In this document: one piece after another, positions 34,553-48,200 of the stretch
How positions within the stretch are numbered: the first letter of the stretch is position 1
Layout of the letters: the number at the start of each line of letters is the position of its first letter
DNA from: Gossypium raimondii
Lineage: Eukaryota > Streptophyta > Magnoliopsida > Malvales > Malvaceae
Length of the DNA: 64,000 nt
NCBI RefSeq assembly: GCF_025698545.1
Contig: NC_068571.1
Span: 51,865,733 to 51,929,732 of the forward strand
Direction of reading: 5' to 3'
Translations under genes and position numbers: made by a program
Notes under the pieces: model-generated
Told to the model about the DNA's origin: nothing
Database searches by the model: none
What the model saw: only the letters and a program-made list of their open reading frames with translations

Positions 34553-37500
34553 GTTGTTACTTTTTTTGGGCTTTCTAGTGGGATTTTGGATTGCCAAAGA
34601 ACTACCAAGAGGTCTGCTTCTTATTTGCAATATGGGTTCATTTCCTATGCTTTGATTCTATGGAAATTGTTATTTATTAAGAAAAATGACATCTTTTTAA
34701 TTCATCACACTTCACCATTATTTTTAATTTCATCAGAACCAATTTCACTATCCATCTAAACGAACCTTCAAGAAAATATCAATAAATGAATATCTTTGCA
34801 CACACCTTACCGTTATAGTAATTAATATTTCTTCATATTCCTACTTTTATTTTTAATTTCTTATGAATCAATCTTACTATTCATCCAAATAAACCCTTAG
34901 AAGAAACCAATTTTTCATCTATAACATCACTACAGATTTAATACCACCTTACAGTTATTTTTAATTTCAAGGTGGATTCAAATAAATTGCTAGAATATAT
35001 TTTTCATCTACTACAATGTATTGACCACAAAGGGCTTGTGGGCAATTTATGTAAGTACTCTCTTAGCCATATCCCAATAAAAGAAAGGTTTAGTTATTTT
35101 GACATGCATTATCTGTGTCTGTCTACATGAAGTCATTGAAAGAAAGCAGCCTAGGACATGACCCATGGTTAACCCTAAGAATTAGTGGTTGTTGTTGTTG
35201 ACAACTTTCCAAGTTAAATCTATCACTTATGACATGCATGACCCTCTAAGGAATTATTGAATTAATGGTGGTGAAAATAATTATATATAGTAGGTTGGAA
35301 ATTTATGAAATTATAAGTTAATATCAGCGATAGAGATGAGTATTTAAAAATGGTAAATTTGTTATAGACTCCTTTAAAGTAATATTTTAACTTCGCTTTT
35401 GAGTAAGGAGCTAATTGTTTTTTAAGTAAAAGTTCGGGTTTAAATATTGTAGATGAAAAAAACAATGTTTGAAGAATTTTTGCCTTTTGTTTAAGAATTT
35501 GATCTGATTGGGTTTTAAATTTAATTAAGATCTAATTTGATTACCGATTATCGAAGGCATAACAACATGGAATCTATTTAATCTCTTGCCCCAAATTGAT
35601 GTTTAGGTTGGTAGAGATTTAGGGGATTAGGCCTCTAGAAGGTTTAAGCTTGTGGTGATGAATAAATGGTAGCTAATTATATATTGCTTAATTCTATGGT
35701 AAGTTTGAGAACGAAACATAGAAGCAAATGAAGCACACTGTGAGTCAAATGCATGAACCACTCAGCCAAATTAACTTCATAGTGAAGAATTTGTGAATCG
35801 GAGGTGTGAGACAAAAGCATAGTCTCCAAATGCTGGACAGATTCTGTGTTGCTGTCAATGTGATTGCCTGCTTTGGATCCTTTGTTGGGCCCCATTTGTG
35901 AATGGGTTAATTCAACCAAACATCTTAAACTATCGTTTAGTTTTTAAATTAGTCTCTAAACTTTAAAATATTTTAATAGAATCCTCGAGGTATCAAGATT
36001 GTATCAATCAAGTCCTAGCAGTCAATTTAGGCATTAATTCTAGTTTGAATTGAGTTGAAGCATATTTTTTTAAAAAATGGGTCAAATTTTAAACAGAGTG
36101 TACATGAGCGCATCTAGGGGTAGGTATTGGCCTTGCCCCAAAGCTAAGAGGTATAATATCAATTTCAGCTCCTTTCTAAACAAGTTTTTTTTTTAACTTT
36201 TAGCCCCTCAAACTTCTAAAATTTTATTCCGCCGTCCTCTCTCAATAACAAAATTGTTAGCTGCACCCCTGATTGTGTACCTAATATAAAGAAGTGTTGA
36301 TCCTTTTTTTTGGAGAGTAAAGTAGGCACCAAAAGCCTAGAAATTACAATGTTTCAAATTCTAATGCTCATGACATCATTCATATGCAAATTCCATGCAC
36401 CAAGGATTGGCTCCTTGAGCAGCTCTAATTCATTTCAATAAAACCCAAGCTGGCCATACGGCAAATACACGTATACGTGTTTTACATATGTTCTAAATTA
36501 AATTTGAGTTGGCATTTAATATTTAAGCTAGTGATTAGATTAATGGAAATATCTGATTAACACGATACCGATAATTTAAAGACTCGAGAACGTTATAAAA
36601 TTTAAAACCACGATACTAATACTTGAATTCAAAGGATCACAACTCCGTACTCATATCATATGAATTACTGATGGACTGAGAGGGTGATAGACATATTGAT
36701 TGATAGGTTCCACCTAAATGAGGTCTGATTGCACCTAAAGAAATCCTATATAGCTTTTGTTATTTAGTAGCAGCTGGTACGAAACAGTACAAAAACAAAA
36801 GGGACGTAATTGTAAATACTTGTTTCCCCTCGTTACCTAAACAAAATCTTTTACTCTTCTCACTGTTGATTACATCTCAGATTAGCCTGCATATTTAAGA
36901 CCAAAAAGGGTTTTAAGAACACGGTTTATTAGCATTTTAAGGCGAATTTAGGGACACGGGCAAGAGTTTTTTTGATCCCTCAAAATAGAAGAATTGTAAT
37001 TCAATCTTCTTTTAAATGATTAAATTAAAAATTAATAAATGATAAAATTACACTTTAATCCTTAATAAAAAAGATGTTCTAGCTCGTGGAGAAGCTAGAA
37101 TTATCTCTAGACAACTACTTAGTTTTATTTACTTTCTTAATATATATATATATAGAGAGAGAGAGAGAGGATGGTGAACAAAGTCAATGGGAGTTGGTTG
37201 AGTTTTACCTTTCAGTATGGAACTTGCTAGGCTCTTTCTCCCCCATATTAAACGACAAAGTACATGTGTGCTATGCATGGTAGTTGGTATTGGTACCGAT
37301 GTCGTTTCGATTCTAAATTCTTTCTAAGCAAATTAAATTTAGTTCCTATTAAAATTTTAGCACCTCTTAAGTGTGTTTTAGCTCATTTAAACCAGTATTG
37401 ACTTTTCTCGGACTGTATTGATTAATACAAGATTTTGATATTTTAAGCCACCTTTTAATTTTTTGTATCTTAATCATTCTCTTTTTCCTTAAACCTATTT

Positions 37501-38061
37501 TTATCTATAATTACATTTAAAATTAAAATATAGTTTTTAAATTTATATTTACATAAAAATATATTTATCTGGATGTATATTTAATATACAATTTATTAAG
37601 AAACTAAACGTGAGAAAAATATTTATAAATATCGATTTAATCTACATGGAAGGGATTAAGGTTACTGACTAAGTGGCTATAATATAATAAATCAATAATG
37701 TTAATGAAAATATAATAATTTTTAAAATTCGATGATCAATTTACGTTTTTTAATTATTAGTAACCGTATCAATTAAATTAAAACTAAAATTGAAGCGATA
37801 ATCTATTGGGGATTTATTCATATAATGTATATCACCTTTACGTAATAAAGGGAATGCTATAATGATAAGATAATCAACTTGTTGCTTATATTGACTTGGC
37901 TGTAATTTTCAATTCAAAACAGGGATGTGACAAGCAATTATTCCTTATAACGATGAGGAGCAATATTAACATTTAAGTTAAAATGCTTAAAACATATCTC
38001 CAATTATTCTTTTAACTAAGTTCTTGTATTTTCTATCTTTGATTTGTAACTAAATAAATTT
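34553..38061. other. Gene-poor spacer with repeat fragments
   Basis: No gene is supported. At 35677-35919 the minus strand has an 80-codon frame with less AT-biased content (MVELTHSQMGPNKGSKAGNH...) that could be a captured or decayed exon; I do not recognise it. At about 35940-36310 lie a MITE half ('TAGTCTCTAAACTTTAAAATA') and an antisense copy of the 'GGGGCAAGGCC' repeat. A (TA)n(GA)n run is at 37141-37169. Confidence 0.45.
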
Positions 38062-38579
38062 GGGTAAATTATATTGCTAAACTATTAGTAAGTTTTTGTT
38101 TTGGTTACTGAACTTCAGAAAATTATGAAATGATTGTCGGATTATTCAAAAATTTTCATTTAAGTCGTTGTGTTGTTAAAATTGATATATATTGTATAAC
38201 CTTCTCTTTCACAACGCCAGCATCAATCGAAAACTCTCTTTCCACTTCTCTTCTACAGTTCATTTTTTTCACGAAACAACTTTGAACGTCATGAATTTAC
38301 GAACTAAAATACAAACAACTTTTTTTTATCTCTAACACTGATGATCAAATCGACTTGGGTCTAAGGTATTTTCTTTTACTCGTTGATAGGTATTGATCCA
38401 CCGTACCAATTGCCAAATCGCATTTTAGAGCTTGCTAGCCGGGCAATTAAAAGAAAAGCTTAATAGCCCAGTGACATAAATAAAAACTTTCGAATCATTC
38501 ACATTTTGTAATGTTTTGAAATTGAGTGACCAAACCATAAACTTAATAGTAGTTTAGTGACCTTAAGTATAGTTTACCC
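38062..38579. mobile_element. M2-related MITE with an internal non-repeat core (copy 1)
   Basis: The ends GGGTAAATTATATTGC and AGTATAGTTTACCC are inverted, with long arms of about 100 bp ('CTAAACTATTAGTAAGTTT' and 'AACTTAATAGTAGTTTAG'). The core of about 270 bp (38210-38450) is shared, in reverse complement, with the element at 38804-39352. Confidence 0.65.
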
Positions 38580-38803
38580 ATAAACTTTTACTCTAAGTTT
38601 CTGATTGAATTTGATGTCACCCACACTTCCTTTACAATTTTCTCCACCAACCCATTGTGCATAATTTTTATCATGTATATTTTATCAATAACTTTCTAAT
38701 TTTTTATTACTTTATTATTAATTTCTTATTGTTTTTCAAAAATATATTAGTTAAAATTTTATTTTTAATATTATTCTTACTTTTTTTTGCCGACTAATAT
38801 AAA

Positions 38804-39352
38804 GGGCAAACTTAACCCAAGTCACTAAACTGTTAGTAGATTTATGTTCTAGTCATTCAACTTTAAAAGGTTACAAAATGGTCACTAAGTTATTCTAAAA
38901 TTCTCATTTAAGTCACTAAATTATTCGAAAGTTTTTATTTAAGTTATTAGATTGTTAAGTTTTTTTTTTTTAAGTTTGGCTAGTAAGCTCCAAGCGACGA
39001 TTGGACTATCGGTACAATGAATCAGTATTCATTGATAAATAGAAGAACATACCTTAGATCCAAGTTGATCTGACGGTCAGTGTCAGAGATTGGAGAAGAA
39101 AGCTATTTAGAATTTGGTTCGCAGATTTGTGGCATTCAAAGTTGTTGCACGAAAAAATTGAACTATAGAAGAGAACAAGAATGAGAGCTTTCAAATGCAG
39201 GTTATATAAACAGAGAATGTCACACACAACGATTTTAACAGTCCAGTGAGTTAAATGAAAAATTTTAAATACTTCAGTGATTATTTTATAACTTTTAAAG
39301 TTAAATAACCAAAACATAAACTTACTAATAATTTAATGACCTTAAATGTAAT
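38804..39352. mobile_element. M2-related MITE (copy 2, inverted relative to copy 1)
   Basis: Its arms carry 'GTCACTAAACTGTTAGTAG' and 'CTTACTAATAATTTAATGACC'. Its core (about 38980-39200) reads ATACCTTAGATCCAAGTTGA. The reverse complement of copy 1 reads ATACCTTAGACCCAAGTCGA, and the match continues for roughly 200 bp. Confidence 0.65.
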
Positions 39353-39445
39353 TTGAGTTTAAAACTTAACATCCATATATGTCCCACCCTCAAATCATTA
39401 AATGTACAAAGAAAATAAATAAGTAAACAAAAGCTATGTTAATTA

Positions 39446-39550
39446 AAGTTTAAATGCTCATTTCATCGTCTCAAGTGTGGCTTGAGTTCGAATTGCGCTA
39501 GTCACGTTTGTTGTTTGGGTTTTTCCCTATTATTGTAATTTTTAAAAAAA
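39446..39550 (+). mobile_element. SINE-like element (family S2), truncated
   Basis: TTTCATCGTCTCAAGTGTGG followed by TTGAGTTCGAATTGC (a diverged box B), CTAGTCACG and a poly-A-like end at about 39540-39550 match the S2 copy at 15806. The head is missing. Confidence 0.45.
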
Positions 39551-40394
39551 AATGTTGATCCATGCAAATACTGCAATAATGTAAATGATTGCTCCTCTTA
39601 AACCAACACAAATTATCAATACTTAGGCTAGTATATTTGCATAATATTAATTACTAATTAATGCATTAAAATTCACAATTAATGCATGTTGTGTCTCTGT
39701 CACACCCCCAAAAATATAGGGACTTCCCCCCTTCAAATAGTAGCAGTATTTTTGTATTTAATTTATAAAGTTTTCTTAGGGTTTGGAGGAGAGAAAACAT
39801 GAATTTTACATCTCAACTAATGTATGATAAAAGCAAATTAAATTGCATGAAAACCCTTTTGTACTAGATTGAAATTAAACTTAACTTACATTTTAAGTTT
39901 TTGGACCTTTTTTTTTCCTTAAATTTAACTATACATAAATTGGAACGTGGACAACATCTAATTTCCCTTTCACTTAACTCCTTTAGAACAAAAAAAAAAA
40001 AATCCACTTAACTCCCTATTTATTTATTCTATATATGGGAGTTATAGATGCTAAAAAAACCTTGTTTTTGTGTGTTTGTGTATCAAAGAGGTTGATTTTT
40101 CTATTTATCTGATACGGTCCCTTCGACGTGACGTTCTAGGTAGGCCCCTATGCATACCAACACGCACTCTATTCTAAGATTAACACGTATTTCTAGAAAT
40201 GAGTTCGTTTGCATGATGATGCGAACAACCCATGTGCGAACCCTCCACACGTAGACCCACGTAAGTGAACTATACAGACTGTCACTGTTTGAGTAAAGAG
40301 GATCGAGTCGGTCTTAGTCGGGTAGTTGGATAACGGTCTGTAAAAGTGAACACCATAACAATTCTAAATGAAATATAAAAAAAGTGAATAAATA
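39551..40394. other. Spacer with a GC-richer remnant
   Basis: Nothing here is recognisable as a gene. At 40110-40340 the base composition rises (TACGGTCCCTTCGACGTGAC and following), which suggests an old inserted element of unknown type. Confidence 0.4.
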
Positions 40395-40735
40395 AATATT
40401 TTAATTGAGTCTTTGAAGTATTAATATTATATCAATTAGATCCTTTTGTGAATTTAATCATCAGTTTGGGTGTTAAATGTTGGCTTAGATATGTTGTTGA
40501 GCATATTTAAAAATATGTAGACCAAACTTTAAATATATATATTGTATGTATTACATGGACAACTTGAATCTAACGTGTGAAATAAAATAGAACATCTTTA
40601 ACATGTCGGATCCGAGTTATACGTGTTTAAAATTCTATCCATGTGTTTTAGATATACAAAATGTTAAATCTAATGACTGATACAATACTTATACTTTAAA
40701 GAATCAATTAAAACGTCTTGAAGCTTAAGACCAGA
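40395..40735. mobile_element. Fold-back MITE, diverged
   Basis: The left arm TTTAATTGAGTCTTTGAAG and ATATCAATTAGATCC is inverted at the right (TTAAAGAATCAATTAAAAC, preceded by 'GACTGATACAATACTTATAC'). Ends are approximate. Confidence 0.45.
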
Positions 40736-41520
40736 TTAAAATTTAACCATGATCTAAGAATGCATGCTACAATTAACCCTATTTTTATATTATTCAATTA
40801 CTATGTCTTATACTTACAACAACAGATCATTTAAATGAATGTGTATATATATTTTTATATTCACGTAAATGTCACGTCGAGAAAATTATTTTAGGGAATC
40901 ATAAATAAATAATAAAATTTTGAGAGATTAAATTACAATTTTATCATTATACGAGACTTGCGATTTCATAAACATAGATAATTTCTCATTTCGAAAGGCC
41001 AAGACCACATCCAACTCCTAAATCCGTGTATAATATATGTTCAAATCCGATACTATCAAGTTCCAATATATATATATATATATATATATATGCAACAACT
41101 ACATGTTAGAAGGTTGATTGAATGCTCATAATACAACAACCCATTAATTCAAGAAAAAAGATTACAAATTTGAAAAAGAAAGAATGATGCTTTAGTGAAA
41201 GCAAAGTTGGTGTAATATATGAATTGTGGGTGCAGCAAGCAAATTGTGTTGTAGCCATTAAAAAGTACACGAATCATACATGCCTATACTTTCAATATGT
41301 ACTACAAAATGTTTGCATGATCCCTGCCTTCTAGAAATGGCTTACAAAAGTTGACAGCTCTTTGCCAACTTCCAATCCAATAATTTTTATTTTAAAGAAG
41401 GAAAAACCATATTATTACATCATCTTCATCCAAACTTTTTAAATCTATATAGTTAGTAGAATGATGGCTGCCATCGTTTTTAATGAGGATGAAATTAACA
41501 ATTTCTTAATAAATAAAAAT

Positions 41521-41895
41521 GGATAAATTAGCATTTAGTCCCTGAATTTGATAACTTTTTTCATTTTGGTCATTGAACTTTTTTGGGTCTACATTAGTTT
41601 CGGGATTTGTCAAATTTTTTTTTATCAATTTGGTCCTTGAATTTGGGTTCTGTTAATAAATGATGACTTGGCACTCTAAGATTATGCTACGTCATCAACT
41701 AAAATATTGTTTTTAAAAAATTATAATTTTTATGTGCTTTTTAAATTTTCAAGTGATGATACGGCACAATCTCAGTGTGCCAAGTCATCACGCCATCAAG
41801 AAAATGTTGTCAAATATCAGGATTAATATGGACAAAAAATTAGGGACAAAATTGAAAAAAATTAGCAATTTCATAGATTAATTGTTGTTTTATCC
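41521..41895. mobile_element. Fold-back MITE (family M8)
   Basis: It begins GGATAAATTAGCATTTAGTC and ends with the inverted 'AATTGTTGTTTTATCC'. Inner arms 'TGATGACTTGGCACTCTAAG' and 'CAGTGTGCCAAGTCATCACG' pair. The flanks AATAAAAAT and CTTAAAAAT match at 7 of 9 bases. Confidence 0.6.
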
Positions 41896-42936
41896 CTTAA
41901 AAATAGGATAATTGAAAAATTGAAATGAAAAAAATTAGACCATTTGAAAATAAATATATTTTTAAAAAAGTTACCAATATAATTTTGAAATGCATATTAT
42001 TCATTATATATTTTTATTTTTATTTTTATTTGTTACACCAAATTTAGACAAAGACATCAATATGGTATATATAGATGTATAAATCTAAGCTGATGCTAAT
42101 TTTTTTATTTACAAATTTCTGACAAAACTTGTTAATATTTTTTCCCAATACTTCATGCCCTTCATGACAAAATCCAATGCTATTTACAAATATTATATAG
42201 ATTTGAATGTAATATTGTTGTGAGGTTGAGGGGAAGTCAACTTCTTTTAGGATATCATAATTGAATTATAAAATTTATGAAATATTAAAATGTAATTTTA
42301 TTATTTTTAAAGGGTTTAAATTAATTTTTTCACACAGGATTAAGTACAATTTTATCATAGATTAATTTATAATTTTATTATTTTTAAAGGGACTAAATTA
42401 AAATTTCTTTAAGGGTTAAGGCTCTTGCCAGTTCCTCGTTATCGGTTAACAAATAAAACTATTGGTGATACTTAAAGTTTGGTACTTATAAAGGTGTTAA
42501 TGAATACTCAACCAACTAATCTAAGCCATGTTAGAAACTTCAGAAAGGATTAAATTGAATTTTTTTATATTAGAAGAGTTAAAATGTAAATTTATCATAA
42601 ATTATTTTGTATTTTATATTCTTTTAGATGATGTGTTTTTGGTGAGCCTAACTCAATACGAAAAATATAAGAAATTTGGTGAAAAAGTCAAACATATGTA
42701 CAATGGAGTGTCAAAATGAAACAAGTAAAATTACCTTTTGTCTTTTAACAGAGATGTTGAGCAGAATTCTATCAACTTTATTCTTTCTAAATTATGAATT
42801 AGACGAAGAACAAAAAGGAAAAAAAGTTGACAATGGAATTACCTTGGAGTAAACCAAAACCTACTTATAGCCAATGCCGTGTATTCTTTTATGTTTTTCA
42901 AGCTTGTGGGGAATTTAAATTTCTAATTTTGTTACC

Positions 42937-43060
42937 GATTGAGTCTTAGTTCGATCGGTATACCAATACAGGAGGACGCGGGTTTGAGACATTGTAATCT
43001 CTACTAACTTTAAACCCTGATTGAACTAGTATTGATATTGATATTATCGTTAGTTTCCGA
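42937..43060 (+). mobile_element. SINE-like element (family S1)
   Basis: GATTGAGTCTTAGTTCGATC followed by GGAGGACGCGGGTTTGAGAC (box-B region) matches the S1 head. The body after 43000 is diverged. Confidence 0.5.
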
Positions 43061-43440
43061 TCGTATATTTTATTATTTATTATTAAATGGATGATAAAAT
43101 AAGGAGAAATTAAAGACTAAAAAGCAGTTGTTTTTTTTCTTTCTAGATTGATGTAGTTGAGAAAGTGGGAAACACGAACATGACAACTATTGTATCGATT
43201 ATGATTATTTTATATTTATTAAAATCTTATTTGTTTCCTTTATATCAACAGCTGTAATTATATAGTTTATATGGTTTGGTTTTTCATCATGCAGACCCAA
43301 AAAGCAGTATGCTCTCACTTTAGGTTTACAGAAATTCTTTTAGTTTTTTTCCTTAAGATCTGATAATTGGTATTTATATATTTTTTAAAATGATATAGAT
43401 TTAACATATTATTCTTTTTAATAATCTTATTATATTTTTT

Positions 43441-43577
43441 TGACATAATACCTAGAACTACCTATAGCCCCTTTCCTTAACCCATAGATAGGAGGATAAT
43501 GTGCTTTAGAGTACTCAAACTCACGTCCTTCTGTATTGACGACAATATTCATATCAATCGAGCTAAGATTCAACCAG
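43441..43577 (-). mobile_element. SINE-like element (family S1), minus strand
   Basis: The reverse complement reads GAATCTTAGCTCGATTGATA, then GGACGTGAGTTTGAGTAC and GGGGCTATAGGTAGTTCTAG. These line up with head, box B and body of the S1 copy at 28785. Confidence 0.6.
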
Positions 43578-43729
43578 ATATTAAAATATATATAAGGAGT
43601 TATTTGATTAATTAGTATGGGATAATGTTAATGATTGCAATATTACTATGATTATGGATTAAGATAAGTTGAACCATCTAATAATTTATAATGTTATTAT
43701 AATATGTTAATAATTAACATTGACTTATG

Positions 43730-43732
<3 letters not shown>

Positions 43733-43760
<28 letters not shown>
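43733..43760. repeat. (AAT)n microsatellite
   Basis: About nine trinucleotide units. A (GTT)n run of about seven units is at 45073-45092, in the RBOHE leader. Confidence 0.9.
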
Positions 43761-43761
<1 letters not shown>

Positions 43762-44860
43762 CCAGTTTGCATGATTTCTCTACAAAGAGCATCTAAATTA
43801 GAACAACTAAAAGATATTCACATGATTTTTCACTTTTCTAAAATTCTCTACCATTATTATATTTATATTAATAGTAGCTGATGTTTTAAAAGAAATTAAT
43901 GTCATCCTCTAATTCACTTGCCAAAGGTTACGTCGAGAGGCCAGAATGAGTTTTTTTTTTACGGTAAATTTGTATTTTAATCCTCTGAAATATGAAAAAA
44001 ACTCTATTTAGTCCCTTAGAAATTATGAATTATAAAGTAGTATATGATAAAATTACATTTTAACCTTTTAAAAATTTATAACTCAATCCTGAACATCTAA
44101 AAGATTTTCTGACTTCACCCACGTCATTGACATTATTCAAAATTATATATTACTTTGTTTATCAATTTACTCCCCATGAAAAAAATCATTTCACCAATAA
44201 CCAAATGGTGATCTAAACCATAACATTCAAAAATGTTTTTGTTTTTAAACTCATAAAACTTTTTTCTTCCTTAATAAATAAAATAAAGACAACTAACATT
44301 TATTGGATTGAATGGTATGATTTCGATTTTTCTAGGTAAGATCTCGGATTCAGATCTTATAAATGAAAAAAAATTACATTAGGAGTAAGATTTTCAAAAC
44401 CGAACTGGTGGTTAAATTTGTTTAATTAAATAAAGTATTAAAATTCATAGAACTTTAAAAAATCAGTTTCAAGCAATTTACAAATCAATCAATTTAATCC
44501 TTCTATTTAAAATAGTATTTTAATCCAACTGACTAATCTAATCCGATTTAAACAATAATAATTTAAAAAACTCTACGAATTGTTATATGTCCGACTCCAT
44601 TTAAATTTAATCCAATATAATTAAGCGATACCAAAATCGCAAACCCATAAAGTAAAATAATAGTAACCAGAAAAACATTTAAAAAACCCAGACCGCCGCT
44701 TCCTAAAAACAGGGTAGAATTGGATCATAAAATAATCGCCAAATATATTCCAAACTCTCACCTTCCACATTGACCTCTCATCACCTTAAAAGAAAAGAAA
44801 ATTAAAATTAAATATAAAAAATAGAACTCATTTTTATTTGTTTACGTTTCGCTTTGTTAT

Positions 44861-44866
44861 TATATA
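44861..44866 (+). promoter_or_regulatory. Candidate TATA box of the RBOHE gene
   Basis: TATATACCC, followed by a pyrimidine-rich stretch, lies 340 bp before the ATG at 45206. It implies a 5' UTR near 310 nt that carries the (GTT)n run. It is the clearest candidate, but not unique. Confidence 0.4.
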
Positions 44867-45205
44867 CCCAAGTCTCTTTTCTTCTCCTTCCTCACTACCC
44901 GACTAGTAAATATAATTAAATTTTTTTTAATTATTTGTCATATTAATGAGGGAATAACTTTTTGTTCAAAAAATTTGTTTGGCAAAACCTCAACTACTCT
45001 GCAATAAGCACACGATTAATCTCCCCAGAAGCGTTGAAATCGTGTTAACTGATCGGTTGAGAAGTGTTTCTCTTGTTGTTGTTGTTGTTGTTTTGTATTA
45101 ATAATCCCACCCCATTGTTTTTTTTTCTCCATAAAAGGAAATCAGAAGAAAAAAAATAAAGCAATTTTAATTTAATTCAGAAGAAAGAGAACGTACCTTT
45201 GATTA

Positions 45206-48200
45206 ATGAAGTCGCCGGCGTCGTTTCATTCGTTCGGAGGGAGTAGTTCCAAGCTTTCTAATTATAGCCGTTCATTTGAATTGCCGGAAGACTTTGATGA
45301 TCTTGCAGGAGATGAATATGGAGTTGGTGGAGCAATGTTGCCTATTTTTCTCAGCGGTTTACAGAGGAATAACCAGCAAGACTTAGTTGAAGTTACGCTT
45401 GAGCTCGAGAATGATTCCATTGTGTTTTGCAGCGTAACGCCGAGTACGACTCCACAACAGGTTGGTGCAGAAGAAAAGGAAGGTGGTTCCGTTAACGGTT
45501 CGTCGGGGATTTTAGCGAGAAGCTTATCGGCGACGTCGAGGATCCGGAGGAAGTTCGCGTGGTTGAAATCGGGATCGTCATCGAGAGCTTCATCTTCGGC
45601 GGCGGAGGTTGATCAGATTCAAGACCGTCGGATTACGGCTCGCGATGAGAGGAGAATCAAAGCCAAGCTTCAACGAACGAAATCCAGCGCCGAACGAGCT
45701 TTGAAAGGGCTGAGGTTCATCAGTAAAAACACCGGCGAAAATGACGCGGTGGAGATGTGGAAACGAGTTGAGTCGAGGTTCGAGTCGTTAGCCAAAGACG
45801 GTTTGCTTGCTAGAGAAGATTTCGGAGAATGTATAGGTCCGTACTATCAAGTCCCCGATACTCTGTTTGGCAACTAAGAAAATCTTCATTTTCTTCTGTC
45901 ATCCAATACTCTGTTTGGCAACGAAGAAAATAATTCTTTTTCTTTTTTCATAGGTATGGTGGATTCAAAGGAATTCGCAGTAGGCATATTCGATGCATTA
46001 GCAAGACGAAGACGACAAAGAATCGAGAAAATAACAAAAGAGGAGCTTCATGATTTCTGGTTACAGATTTCAGATCAGAGTTTCGACGCGCGTCTTCAGA
46101 TTTTCTTCGACATGTTAGTTTTTTTTTCTCTCTTTATTTTATCTTTTTTTTAAACGATCTTTTGCCGCTAAAAACAACGCTGACGATCGAAAGTTTTGAT
46201 CGGCAAAAAACGATTTTGATCTTTGAATTGATTGGTTGAGAGCAGTAATTTTAAGTTGTTCCGTGAAGCACCTGATTTCTTGCCCACTGAATAAAAAAGC
46301 TGACGGCTTATGGCCCAGTTGGACGAGGTTGCTTTATGGTCTATGTTTTGTGGGAACTCGACAAGAGTTAAAATGCTGCGTTTATTTTAATTTATTTATT
46401 TTTACTTTGCTCTTTCATAATTATATTTTGATGAAAATAAATTTGCAGGGCTGATAGCAATGAAGATGGAAGAGTCACAAGGGAAGAAGTACAAGAGGTA
46501 ATAAAATGATTATTAATTATAGATGATTGTCTGCTCATTTAATTATAGATGATTATTAATTAGGAATTGTGTAAAAATGCCCAAAATGCAATTACTTTCA
46601 AGTTTGGCTTAAATATTGCAATGTCATTTATCTTTTTTGTTGTTGCTGATTTTTTTAAATTATATATATATATATATTTAAAATGCAGCTTATAATGCTT
46701 AGTGCTTCAGCCAACAAGCTTTCCAAGCTAAAAGAACAAGCTGAAGAGTATGCATCACTAATCATGGAAGAATTGGATCCTGAGAATTTTGGGTACATTG
46801 AGGTAAATTGCTTTGCTTGTTTTAAAAAAAAAAGTCAAATTATGATTTTGGTCCTTCTAATATGCTCAAATTTAGAATTTAATCCCTATATTTTAATTTG
46901 ACATTATTTTATATAATATTATTAGTTAGTCCAAACAGTTAAGCATCATTAACTATTCCGGTTAAAATAGTGATATAGATTTTTTTTTATGAGTTGAAAG
47001 AGATGTTTTTGTGAAAAAGTTCATACCAGCATTGTAGCTGGAATAGTTGCAGTCTAAACTACCTGGATTAACTAATTATATTATATAATTAGAGAGATTA
47101 AATTATGATAAATCAAAATATAAGAATTAAATCTTAAATTTAAGAATAGTAAAGGGACCAAAATCAAATTTTAACCCAAAAATTATTTGGGGGAATTAAA
47201 TAGGATGTTGTATGTCAATTTGGGTTGATTTCAGTTATGGCAATTGGAAACGTTACTCCTGCAAAGGGATACATACATGAACTACAGTAGACCACTTAGC
47301 ACAGCAAGTGTTGGTTGGAGTCAAAACTTAAGTTCCGTTAGACCCAAAAGCATGTTCCGAAGAATGTGCTTTAAACTCCGGTGCTTGCTACTAGAAAACT
47401 GGCGAAGGGGATGGGTTTTGTTGCTTTGGATTATGGCAATGGCTACCCTTTTTGTTTGGAAATTCATTCAATACAAAAACATGGCAGCATTTCAAGTTAT
47501 GGGGTATTGCTTATGTACTGCCAAAGGGTCTGCCGAGACACTCAAGCTCAACATGGCTTTGATTCTTTTACCGGTTTGTCGCAACACATTGACTTGGCTT
47601 CGTTCCACAAAAGCAAGATCCTTTGTACCTTTTGATGACAGCATTAATTTTCACAAGGTAAGAACAAAAAACAAAGGGCTTTTATTTAAATGGAGTTTGC
47701 AAAAATGTAAACCTCAATGATTTTACTCCCTTAATTTACAGACAATTGCATGTGCAATAGCTATTGGAGTGTTGGTTCATGGTGGAAGTCATTTGGCATG
47801 TGATTTCATCCGTTTAACTAATGCTCCACCTGAGAAATTTGCTCTCATAGCATCTGATTTTAGTCACGGCAAACGACCGACATATCTGGAACTTTTGATC
47901 GGTATTCTAGGCATTACGGGGATAGCTATGGTGGTTTTCATGGCCATTGCGTTTATATTAGCAACAAGTCACTTCCGAAGAAACATCTTGAGATTCCCTG
48001 CACCCTTCAATAGATTGACAGGCTTCAATGCTTTCTGGTATTCTCATCATCTTCTTGGCCTTGTCTACATTTTGCTGGTTATCCATGGAACATTCTTGTA
48101 TTTGTCTCACCAGTGGTACCAGAGATCGGTAAGAACTTCAAAATTTCAGACAATGACAAAGAGTAACATACCAACTTGCTACGTACTAATTATGTTTGTG

